This document shows, in pieces, positions 1 through 11,800 of a stretch of DNA of 64,000 bases (position 1 is the stretch's first letter; each line of letters begins with the position of its first letter). The DNA is from Siphonodentalium dalli (Eukaryota > Mollusca > Scaphopoda > Gadilida > Siphonodentaliidae). The DNA is taken from positions 205,767,934-205,831,933 of the forward strand of contig CP136063.1 in NCBI GenBank assembly GCA_032622095.1, read 5' to 3'. Below the pieces are notes generated by a model that had not been told where the DNA came from, made no database searches, and saw only the letters and a program-made list of their open reading frames with translations. The translations under genes were made by a program, and so were the position numbers.

Positions 1-977
1 GTCAGGTAAAATACCAATAATGCTATAATCTTAAAGTGATTATGAGGCAGGTAATAGAACATGTACCACAAGAAGGGGGAAAAGTTGCTATGTTATTTTT
101 CAATATACTTGGTCTCAAAGTGATCAGATTCTTCTTGTGTCCACGGAAATGAAGGAGACAAATATATTTTTCAGCATTTTTTATGTTTTTTGTACCTGAA
201 AATCAATCCCAAGTGAGAAATGTGGTTTACAAGGTGAAGTTTGGTCCAAATACCCACAAAATATTAAATATTTTATCCTAATGAATCATTTAATTAGACT
301 GTGGTGTGAAATGTACAGTTGAGAAATTATATTTTTAGCTAAGCTGGAAAATAACCTTAATTTTAAGTAATTTTAGGTAAATTTTAGTGCATTTTCAAAA
401 ATTTAATTTACGAAAAATTCATAAAATTGACAATGTTCAAGACATAGCTCTCAAATATAATATAAAAACTACTAGCATGAATACCTGAATAAGAAATATA
501 GATGCAGATTTGCCTGTAGTGAATGGGAGCTGAGAGATTAAACAAACTAAACCCTCCCCCTGCCCATATGGGACAGGGGTCCTTTCGAGTGAATGGAGGT
601 GGGGTGGTTCAAAAGCATGCCCCTAAATTCCCATAGATTACCAATTGGTCATTTTCAAGAAAATCCTGTGCAGTAATAAGGTCGGTGACATTTAACAAAC
701 ACTGATCACTCAGTTGACCCATCAACACATGATTCCGTTGTCAAAGTTTAAAGTGTCATTTTTGAAAATGTCAAATGTTCCAATCAAGCAGCAATCAGAA
801 GAAGGTTAGAAAGCTATGGGGATAACTACAGACTAGCCTTTCTGGAGAAAATTGAAAAGAAAAAAAATGAGTCAGGCAAGAAAATCTCAGCCAGGCAGGG
901 TTATCGGAAACAAACAAGTTTTTTTTTTTGCCCTGGCATCAATTGTCCATCAACAATTTCCGTTAGAATACCCTACA
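1..977. other. Upstream intronic sequence, no feature recognised
   Basis: AT-rich sequence with no coding similarity and no family found elsewhere in the window. Because exon 1 of the window is internal, this is presumably part of an intron of the same gene. RRM1 coding sequence was looked for here and not found. Confidence 0.5.
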
Positions 978-2462
978 CAGGGTTGGTGATTTTTTTGATT
1001 TTTTTAAAATAAATAAAAAAATTTGATTTATTTGATTTAAAGGGGTACTGTACCCCAATTCCAATAAATTCCCAGTGATAATTGTGATCTAATATCAATA
1101 TTATATTTTAAAATAACTTATTTGAGTCGACAATGTCTACTGAAAACGTTCCGATTAACAGGCTATCATAAAAGTCAAATTGAGTTATTTAATACAAATT
1201 AATTTATGGCTGGAGTCATAAAATGGCGAATTATGCCATTACGAGTTACCGTTCTTGAAATCTCACCTGTTGGGTGTCTTTTATCGACGGCCGTTTACGA
1301 CGAACATTATTGAGTTGCGAACAAAACATGTTAAATGCAAAAGGAAGTCCCGCTATAACCGATTCGGAAAAAAGAGAAGAAACAAGATTCATAAAGCGTC
1401 AAATAATGTTATAGGGGGTGAGATTGTTCGATGGAACAGATTGCAGGCATCAATTGAACTTCCGGTTCATCATGCAACCTGCGTCTTCTCCGGTGAAGGT
1501 CAAAAACATGGCGGGTAGTTTTTATTTCTAAGATCAATATTTTCGTCGCTAAATTAGGTTTATACGAAACTCATATAACACGAAAATAATCTAACTTGAA
1601 AGTTATGTCAATGGGAGTAAATAACAAAGTTGCCTATCCCTGTGTACAGTACCCCTTTAAGTCAAATTCTTTTGGATTTAAATCAATTTATTTGATTTTT
1701 TTTCTAAATGTTATGAAAATATGTAATTGTGCAATTTCTCTGATAAATGAAGGTTCTGAAAGGTGTTGCTTATTATATCCAAGGCTGGATTAATCATAAT
1801 TCTGTGATTTTTTTATTATTTTTTGTATACCAATGAAACACACATATATCATGGCAGTACAGATATAGCGACCATGTGCTTTTTGCATACACTATTACAC
1901 TTGGGTCCATGTGGGTTCCAATGTTGTGATATCTGGAAAGTTAGACCTGTGCTTAAACTTTTACTGATAAATTTCGTCAATTTTAGATGAAAACTGAATA
2001 TTTTATCAATCACGTTTGCTCTCAGTGACTTGAGGACATACGGTAATCACACTATATATCAAGTATAGGCACTAAACAGCTAGAGTAGTTATATGGCAGA
2101 GTATATGGTAGAGCTATACTCAGTTAGCATTTACATGTACGGCAATGAGAAATGGGGGAAAGAAAATTAAACAGTGTATAGTGAGGCGTGCTGAATCTGA
2201 GTATAGTTACAAACAATACGAACAATGCTATAAAGCGGAACAGGCCATTGCTGGAACAGTAAATACGGTACCATGCTGTAGTTTCTATATGGTTGATAAT
2301 TACTGTTCAGTTTCATATCTATTATACAATTTGTATATTGTTTAATCATACTTATGTTTTAGTTTACAGAATTTTAACCTGTTAGATATTACATTTCTTG
2401 ACTTTTTATCATCATTTAAAAAAATTTGATTTAAATCGCTTGATTTAAATCTGCCAACCCTG
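978..2462. mobile_element. hAT-like element with CAGGGTTGG ends (host of a nested insertion)
   Basis: The left end CAGGGTTGGTGATTTTTTTG and the right end ...GATTTAAATCTGCCAACCCTG are inverted. Subterminal TTTGATTTAAATC-type repeats are seen on both sides. No clear 8-bp target duplication remains. The CAGGGTTGG terminus and size suit a non-autonomous hAT element. It is split by another element at 1041-1656. Confidence 0.6.
1041..1656. mobile_element. Nested TTAA-flanked element with AGGGGTACTGTAC ends
   Basis: The left end AGGGGTACTGTACCCC and the right end GTGTACAGTACCCCT are inverted (13 bases exact), flanked by TTAA at 1037-1040 and 1657-1660. On both sides the host returns to the tttgattt/aagtcaaatt sequence of the CAGGGTTGG element, so this is a later insertion. 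The open frame at 1255-1518 within it is not recognised as transposase. Confidence 0.65.
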
Positions 2463-2735
2463 GCGGGGCCCTACAGGTCACATCTTTCATCCGATCGTCA
2501 CCAAACTTCATATGGATCTTCGTGGTGACCTTTAGGTGGCAGCCTCCCTTAGTTATTGGATTTTACTCTTTTCATGACAAAATCTGTGGGCAAACCCTCT
2601 GAATACATCCTCATCCGATCATCACTAAACTTCAAATGGATCTTCGGGGTAACCACTAAATGGGAGCCATAAATTGTTTTGTGAATTTTGAAAAACATGG
2701 GTGCCAGCATCCATCTTGAATTTTAATTTGTTTTT
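2463..2735. repeat. Dispersed catccgatcg repeat units (family F)
   Basis: Two units with the wording ctacaggtcacatctttcat, ccgatcgtcaccaaacttca, tggatcttc and gtggcagcc. The same wording recurs at 31.5-32.6, 45.2-46.4 and (reverse strand) 62.38-62.5 kb. Ends directly against the acceptor of exon 1. Function unknown; no protein is encoded. Confidence 0.6.
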
Positions 2736-2737
2736 AG

Positions 2738-2893
2738 TTGCAAGGGTCGGGCGCCAGTCAGACGATTACAACATATGATCCGAAGCTGAATTCACTGGGG
2801 CTACCTCAGTACCCACCACTACCAGGGACAACCGATCCTAGGTTCATTGAAGAAATCAGACGGACAGTATTTTTGGAGAACCTATCTCCTCTT
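2738..2893 (+). CDS. SREK1: Exon 1 in window: linker and start of RRM2
   Basis: The acceptor is tttgtttttag and the donor is ctt|gtaagt. It is read in phase 0 at both ends, 52 codons. It encodes a Pro/Leu-rich linker ([15 protein letters not shown]) and then [16 protein letters not shown], the beta-1 strand and RNP2 of an RRM. The splice falls just after RNP2, a usual intron position in RRM genes. This is an internal exon: it has no start codon context, and the upstream exons for RRM1 are outside the window. Confidence 0.88.
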
Positions 2894-5800
2894 GTAAGTA
2901 TACTCTATAGAGTCTGTACACAGAACGACACAATATTTAAATTCTTGTACTGGTGAGTGCGGTATCAAGATACCTATCATTACTCTTGTATCAAGATATG
3001 TATCGTATCGCTGCAAAACCGCATCGTCCCATTCCTAATTGCAGTGAACATGTTGAATCTCAAGTCGAAACAGGTCTAATATTCTGGAATTGCCTCGATT
3101 TGAAAAGAAGTATGATAAGTTAGATATTTTATTAGCGGAATGAATTTCAAAATAATAATATACAAAATATAATTTCAAATACTGATAATAGATGCTTCAG
3201 GATATCCAACCAATCCTAATAGTTTCGCAGATCCTGCAGTGACAACACATTCTGCCCAGAGTGTGCATGGCCAGAGGTAGACTGTCTTCCTGCACACCCC
3301 AGGACTATCACACCAGACTGTCAGCTCCTTGGTTATTATGTACACTGTATTATAAATATATAAATGTATATATAAATGATTGCAGCAATTATTTATATAC
3401 CATATTGAAAGGGCTGAGAGGAAGATAACCTATTATTTATTAAAAAACAGACATTTATATACCAATTTTTAAAGTTAACAAGACAAAACCTAGATAAATT
3501 AAAATTATTATTACATGTATAGTTATATTACTTTTCAACGGGGACGGCAGGTAGACAACCTTCTTGGTTATGCTGTCCCCGATAGCTCATTGAATGTTAT
3601 ACTATTACATTGTGTATATAATTGTAAATATCATATGAATGAGTTATGAATAAATAATCATAGTCATAGTCATAACCTTGTCCCTTAGCTTAGTATAACC
3701 AGGGTTTCATTACTGCAAAACTCCAATGGTGCAGACGAAATAAATTAAAATTTACGTCAATGGAAAGTATCTCAAACAAAACTACAAAAAAGTTATGCTT
3801 TTTGTTATTTTTACAGAACTAGGGAAAGAACTTGTCTCCAATCATACAATTACAATTATTTACTCTTCAAAGACATGAGTCCGTAACTGTGCAGATTGTC
3901 ATTAGTGTTTATTGTTGTCATCATGTAATTGCAAGCGAATCTAACATCAAAGTAGTTAAATATAAGTAAATTTAGTTAAACTGATAATAAATTTTATTTT
4001 TCCGTTGGAAATAAATGAAACAAAATGATACTAGCAAATAAAACATTTTGGAAAAATATATCTGGGAAGCTGTAAAATGATTGAAATAGCTTTGAAAAGA
4101 GTTCTCGGAAGCTCATTTTGATCCGAAGTGTAATGATTTCACAAAAATGACATGGAGAATTTTCTTGTAATATAAAATAAAACTAGAAAAATTATACAAA
4201 TACGGCAGTCCTTGAAAATTAGCCACGGCAATAAGCAATGCCATGGGTAATGCTGTGGCAGCATGTGGAATCTATAATGCTACAGCATTAGATTTGCTGT
4301 GGGACATTTTTCCTAATTTCGAAGGCTGGATACTGACCACCAGATACACTATTGTTACAGGTTTCAACTGATCAGCTTATGTCTTTCTTCAACAACTTGG
4401 CGGAGGTGAAGTATCTTCGTCTGGCTGGTGAAGAGGATGCTTCCACCAGATGTGCATTTGTCGAGTTTACAGACCAACGCAATGTCTCGACTGCATTGTC
4501 ACAGAATGGAGCCATGTTCATGGGACTTTCTCTGCAGTAAGTCTCGCCAGTTTAATCTGATAAGATGGCAATTCGTGACAGGAATTGAATGATATTCCTC
4601 AGTTTAATGTGATAAAGTTACTAGGGCCCTGCGAGTCAGGTTTTAATTTCGAATCGAAATGGGCAAGAGATTAGCATTGGCATTCAATCTCTAATCGAAT
4701 CGTTGCCGCAAGTGTATCAAGAGTGAAGAGATGGAACAGTGGGGGGGGGACCCTTAAATCGGTGTCTGTAACAAATCGCTAACTAGTGTTGAAATGATTA
4801 GGGGTTTGACCATTTAATAATCGAGTCAACCTCGATTAGTCGACTATCGTTACAACACTACCGAAAACCTCATAATAAATGATCATCAATGGATTTTGTA
4901 TTACCTAACCATATTTATGCGTAATCTGCATAATAGAATATCTACCGTAACACGATGATATCAGAAGCCGCAAGAAATAAAGTAAACTAGAATGTGCATA
5001 CTGATTGATATGAATCATTGAATGTGATGAGTGCTGGATGGGAAGTAACTCTTTATAATGTGCTTGAATGTGATGAGTGCTGGATGGGAAGTAACTCTTT
5101 ATAATGTGCTTGGATGTGATGAGTGCTGGATGGGAAGTAACTCTTTATAATGTGCTTGGATGTGATGAGTGCTGGATGGGAAGTAACTCTTTATAATGTG
5201 CTTTCAAACTTTCATAGTCTGCAACAAGAACTGGATATAGTGTGTCTGACATTTGCAGAATGAGGTCTCCAGTGGATGAGTTAATGATGCTGTCCTGCAC
5301 AGTGGGCTAGCATCACCAAATTCATCCTCTGGGGACCCTGTTCTGCTTAGGCCTCATCTCCTCAAATTAACATTGTTTTCAGTTACTTTTCCCCTTCTGT
5401 TCAGTTTCTATATCCCCTAATTTGCAGACCATAAATTGCATAATCAAAGTGACTAATGGGTGACTAACTTCAACTGAGGAACTTCAATCTGATCCTAGGT
5501 CTCCCATAGCAGTGGAGGCCTAAACATAATGAGGTCCTCAGAGGGTGAATTTGGTGATGCTAGCTTCCTGTGTGGGATAGCGTGACTAAATTCACCCTCT
5601 GGGAACCTCATACTGCAAATGTCAGACACACTATTTCCAGACTTGGTCATCAGTCTCCGTGTGGTGGACTGAAATCTGTATTTCAAATTATATTATATTC
5701 TGAACTCTTTGACATATACCAGTATACTTCATACGAGATTTGCCAAATGAGTTTGTCTAATTTCCTACTACTACTGACTATATAAGGTTAGTCTTGTAAT

Positions 5801-8800
5801 AGTATGCTATTAGAAATGAGAAATGAAATTATCATTATACCAGGCAACCATATTTTTAAAGTCTATAGTGAATCATACTACACATTTCGTATCGTCAGTG
5901 TAAATTGTGATAAATATCGTATCTGGGGTGTATCGTTAAAGCTCTATTTGATAGCAGCAATCATGATAAAAAATATTTTTTCAGGGTATCCCATTCTACA
6001 GAAGCAATCTCGAAGCCACAACATAAATTAGAAGCTAATCCACGAGAAATGGAAGAAGCTCTTAAGAAGGTGAAGGAAGCTTCATCCCTGATATCTGGTG
6101 CAGCTTCCGAGGAAGGTTAGTTTACCCTTTCTATACTAAATGGTTTCTCCCACTCATTTACAAACATTTGTTGAACTTATTATCTGAACATTTCCTAAGG
6201 TATAAATACTCATCAATGAGTATTTAGTATAGATATGGTTAACCCTTTACCCAACAGAACGGCCCTGTGCCAATGCATTCTCTTATATATGCGAGTGGAC
6301 CATAGGTCGCCTCGCATATATAAGAGAATGCATTGGCTTAACACATTAAAAATTATAAAATTGTTAAAGAATGTAAGAAAAAATGGTAAAAAGTGTTAAA
6401 AAAAGATTTTTTTTAGGCCAATGCATTCTCTTATATGTGCGAGGCGACCTATGGTCCACTCGCATATATAAGAGAATGCATTGGCACAGGGCATAACTAT
6501 AACCATCACAATGTGGTCAATGAGCCGGTTCCAATGATATCCATATTTGTATGGTTCTATTGAGACAGACCCAAGATATTTTAGGCTGTTGAAGCTTTAT
6601 TTGGCCGGTTTTGGCCGGTTTGTTGGGTAAAGGGTTAAAGCCCCATGATTGTTTGAAGACGTAAATTACAATCACTTCTGTTACATCTTGGTCTCGTTCT
6701 GGGGATCAAAATAGGCTGATGAATACGTTAACCTTTCATGACGGCAATTATGATGGGAGCTGCGCAGGTGCAGCATTAAATATCCTGTGCATTCTCTTAT
6801 ATATCCCCTAAGAGTGAATTTGGTGACACTATGCTTTTATACGAACTTGTTTTCTGCTGCATGTGAAGTCTATCTAACCCTGTACTAATGAATTCTCTTA
6901 TATGTGAAAGTCTCCCATAGAGAGCCTTGCATATTTAAGAGAATACACTGGCTTACAAGGTCAAGGTAAATATTCTTAGGCCCATGTATTCTCTTATATA
7001 GCTAGGCTCTCTATTGGAGACTTGCATTTATACCATGACCCCCTATTGTACTGTGTACAAACATGATATATAATATATTTGTGCTGTACACCCTACTGTG
7101 TATGAACAGGAGTCCGACTGTGGGTAACACGTTTCTACTGTGGGTAACACGTTTGAATGGCATTTCAATGGTTAAAGTTTATACCCATAGTAGAACTACA
7201 TCCGAGTTGGCCTTTCATTAACCTTCCGTGACCTCGATCAAAATGACTCTAATTTTAAAACGTAGCGCCTCGCGATGAAAACAATTTGATAATTTCGATT
7301 CAATTGAATATTATACTCACTAATGCGATAAAAACGAACAGTTTATTTCGTGGAAATCACATCCAGATCAACAAATTGAACATATATTTCAAGAAATAGA
7401 CGTAACAAATTCGAACAACAAACGGTGGATTTCAAAATGACTTTCGTGGTTTCCTGTTGACTGTCCGGCGGAGAAAAAAAGGTTCCCGCAATGTGTTATA
7501 TTTATATTCATTAAATTCGTATTCCCAAATATATTCATGTTGTTTATTTAAGGCGGTTTCATTACAGTTTATTATGAATTGGCTACACTGATGCCATATT
7601 CGTACAATTGAGTGTTGACCAAATGCAATGTATCAATACGCCTGATCAACTGTGATAGTGTACGTCGATGTACGGCCAAGTGTGGGGAACACAACGGGGA
7701 TGATTGTGAATGGTGCGACAGAATCGTCTTAATTTAAGTGGATTTATTTCGATTTCATAGCATTTTTTGCTCCTGTACCGGTCATGGTATAAACAAAATA
7801 CACACGTAGTGTTTCTGAATACCAAATTTACACCACTCGTGTGGTAAATCATCAATCCCACTCGTGGTGTAAATTTGGTATTCAGAAAAACTACGTGTGT
7901 ATTCTATATATATAAGAGAATTCATTGGCACAGGGTTTTCACAAAATTTTAGGAAGCTCCAGTCATGGAAGGGTTAGATAGACTTTACATGCAGCAGAAA
8001 ACAAGTTCGTATAAAAGCATAGTGTCACCAAATTCACCCTCAGGGGAACCTCATTATGCTCAGGCCTCCACTGCTATGGGAAAACTAGGGTCAGATTGAA
8101 GTTCCCCAGTTGAAGTTGTGATGTTCAACCATTTGTCACCTAGATTATGCATTTTATCTTCTGCAAATTAGGGGATATAGAAACTGAAAAGAATGGAAAA
8201 AGTATTAATCGAAATACCCTAATTACATCTAGTGTTGAAACGATTAGTGGTTTTGAGGAATCGACTAGTCGCCAGAGGGAATCGACTACTAGTCGACTAG
8301 TCGGACCCCTTCCGAAACTTACCGTTTTGTGCTCATATACGTATATAATTTGCCGTTTGTTTTGAGTATCAGTAACCAACTTTGCATTTTCGAACGCAAA
8401 GCAAGACGTGATTTAACACTATTTGCCATGATTATTTGGCTTAATATCACTGAAGGTTAATAGGTTATGAATTTGTCCCAGGTATATGATGTTTTATGAT
8501 AATCAAATTACCATTCAGTTGATGTATGTATCTAAACGGTGGTGACAAACACCTGATCGATCGCGGAAACGCTACGGATTACGGAGTGGAAGCGCGTGCA
8601 ACAATCAGAAACCGGTGCATTATTCTATGTTTTGTGTAAAAATATTCCTTTAAAATTGATATGGTATGGTCTACCGGGCCGTACCGGTTCTTACATACAA
8701 TCGAACATCGCTGTTTTCGAACTTGTCCAGTGTGCTTGTCACCGATTGACTTCACAAACGGGCGTACATGAAGAAATGCAAGATATTTTGAGAAAAGAAC

Positions 8801-11800
8801 TTCATCTCCGACAGAGTCAAACAAAAGTTACAAAATAAATGTTATAACAGCTGTAGTGCGTACAAGCCTTTTATGCTCGCAGATGTCATGTACATATATC
8901 GGACACGGAATGTTGTAAAGTTCCCTGTATATATTGAGTCCCCATAATATTAAAAATGGGCCATGCATTGCGTACATAATGTTGTTCCTTGTATTCATTG
9001 CAAGGTCACGATATGACATAGCTTAATCACGGACAGTCATTTTCCCCGCCAAAACGCACGTGTTTTCACTGTTTGATTTGATCGCGTACATAATTGTCTC
9101 TCATGCATGGTACATTGTAAATATATATACAATATATACAATTTTACTCGCGAGTCCCCGAATACACAATCGATCGTGTCAGTTTCAGAAATAAAACTGC
9201 GCAGACCGGCGATGTTAATAGTACATTTCAATGCGATGTCGTAAGTTCTATATTTAGCCCGATTCCAGGAATTTGCATCATCCGGATTACGTTTCTGGGA
9301 ATAGCTTTGTCACCGCCCAATTCCGCGAAGGATTTAAGTTTGAGGTGCTAAAATACATTGTAATTTTTCACAAACACAGCCCATAAACGACGTGGGATTT
9401 CCGAAGTGACTCGCCAGTTTAGTTCGAAATACGCGACGCTATTCGATGCATAACATGGCCGACCGCGGGTTGGCTTTATATTTATATCTATAATACAATA
9501 TATCTAGAACGTGCGATCGTATACGCTCACCCATGCATCAGTTGATTCATGTGGTGGTTGTAAAAAATATCACACAATTTTACAAATAAACTTTAAAGGT
9601 ATACTGACATAGTGCTTCAATAAACTATAATATATTGGACTTGTTATTAAACTTAAAACTTAATAATGTCACCTCGCAACTAACTTGATTGAAGTTGAGA
9701 CCTGCACACCTGCAAACACGTTGACCAGTTATCACTCAGATCAATTCCGTCACGCCGAAATAGACACGGTTGCGATAGGCGCTGATTCTTTGAAGTTGAT
9801 TATCAAAGCCGGCCGTCTCAACTTCAAAGAATAATCCGCCGCGGCGCCGACAAATACATTGAGTTGAGGTCATTGGGTTTCGCGCTCGTGCATGACCACC
9901 AAGAACTGAAAGCAGTTATCGCATCAAAGGGACAACAAAGAAGTCTTTAACAAGCTAATTGTGATTGTGTATTTCGATAGCCTGATTGTTTAAATTGTCC
10001 AGTAATTCGGTAACGGCAGCAACGGCACTGCTTTCGCGATGGCATAATGGTGGTGGGTGTGTTCCGACTAGTCGACTAGCCGATTTCGGAATCGACTAAT
10101 TTAATAATTGTGTCGATTTCGATTAGTCGATTAATCGTTTCAACACTAATTACATCTGAGTTTTGTATTGCAATTTTTAGTTTTGAAGAAGAGCCGCTCT
10201 CGCTCAAGGTCCAGATCAAAATACAAAAGAAGTAGGTCAAGATCACGCAGGAGGAGCCGTTCAAGGTCCAGGAGGTCTCGTTCTCGTCGAAGGGGTCGAA
10301 GATCACGCTCAAGATCTCGGAAAAAATCAAGGGATAGAAAAAGGTCAAGGTCAAAAGATCGACGAAAGTCACGATCAAAAGATCGTGATCGTAAAAGATC
10401 CGGATCCAGATCACGACGAAAGAGATCTAGGTCCAGGTATAGAATCAACCTTATTCCGCTGTTTTTGTCTAACTTTTAAAACTCCCTCTGTTATTAACCC
10501 TTCCGTGATGGGAGCCGCTCTGGTGCAGCATTAAAGATCCTTTGCAATGCATTCTCTTATATTTGCGAGTCTCCCACATGGCTCAAAAAAACATTTTATT
10601 TTGTGAGAATCAAATGCTGAATCAAGTTAGTCATAAAGCACTGAAAATTGAAACGTTTCGCGAGAATCATTACGAGAATCGATTCGTTGATTCTCCTTGA
10701 ATCTAAAGGCCTGCTCCCATAGGGAGCCTCACATAAAAAGAGAAAGTACTGGCTTACAAGATGAAAGTAAATATTGTTAGGCCAATGTGTTCTCTTATAT
10801 ATGTCAGGCTCCCTATGGGCGACTCGCATGTATAAGAGAATGCATTGGCTCAGTGTTTTCGCAAAATTTCTGGCAGCTCCGGACATGGAAGGGTTAAAGA
10901 TTTGTATATTGTTGGGCAAAACTGTACATAACTCCAGTTTTCTTTCTGGTAAAATGACAGGCACCAATCAGTTTGTTCTTGATAATAAAAATTTTGTGCC
11001 GGTTTAATAAATTATCTCAAAGTACAGTAATGCCCTAAATAATCGACTCCTTAACCACAGCAGAATTATGGGTAACTTTTCAGGATTTAGTCGGAAATAT
11101 GGCTTGTTGCCATTCATCGGAAAGCTCTCACTGAGAGCTTTGCTGTGGTTAAGGAGTCGATTATTTAGGGCATTACTGTAAAACATGCTCAAGTTCACTC
11201 ATGGTGTATCTTGGCTAGTTTGTCAATTGCTTTCCAGTGATTGGTTGTTTCTTCTTGCTGAATCCGATTGAGGTTGCAATGGTTAAGGAGTCGATTATTT
11301 AGAGCATTACTGTATATGCTATGTCAGGGGACAATCTAGGCATTAAATAAAAAGATATTATCTGTATTGAAATTTGATAAAACTTGACAAAAAATGGAGT
11401 AGATATTTTGTTTTATACCACCTCATAACTAATAAACTACTAGAACTATATATATTTCAATGACATTTATTAATTAAAATGTGTCCAGGTAAATGAAGAA
11501 TAGACTATCCCATTGATGAAGTTTTTAACTGAGTGGAATAATCCTATGAGTAATAATTGGTGACATATTTTTCCCCACTCACACATGTAATTTGTTGGTA
11601 CCATTCATATAAATCTTTGGTTTACATTCATATAAATCTTTGGTTTAGTTCATTATAAAAAATACAATGTTTTAGGAAAAGATCTGGTTCAAGAACGAGA
11701 TCCAGACGATCAAAGTCAAAGTCCAAGGACAGAAAGAGGTCAAGGTCAAAATCAAAATCGAGGTATAACTCTCAGATTTCAGCTAGATTAGTTGAGCATA

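Noticed and set aside
1255-1518. 87-codon basic frame
   Set aside because: It lies wholly inside the nested TTAA element, with no recognised domain and no splice context in the gene.
1-2737. Search for the RRM1 exons
   Set aside because: No RNP1/RNP2-like translation with splice borders was found; the sequence is mostly transposon. RRM1 must be upstream of the window.
10076-10448. Long minus-strand open frames opposite exon 4
   Set aside because: They are the antisense of Arg/Ser codon repeats, which rarely contain stops; the plus-strand RS reading joins in phase with the other exons.
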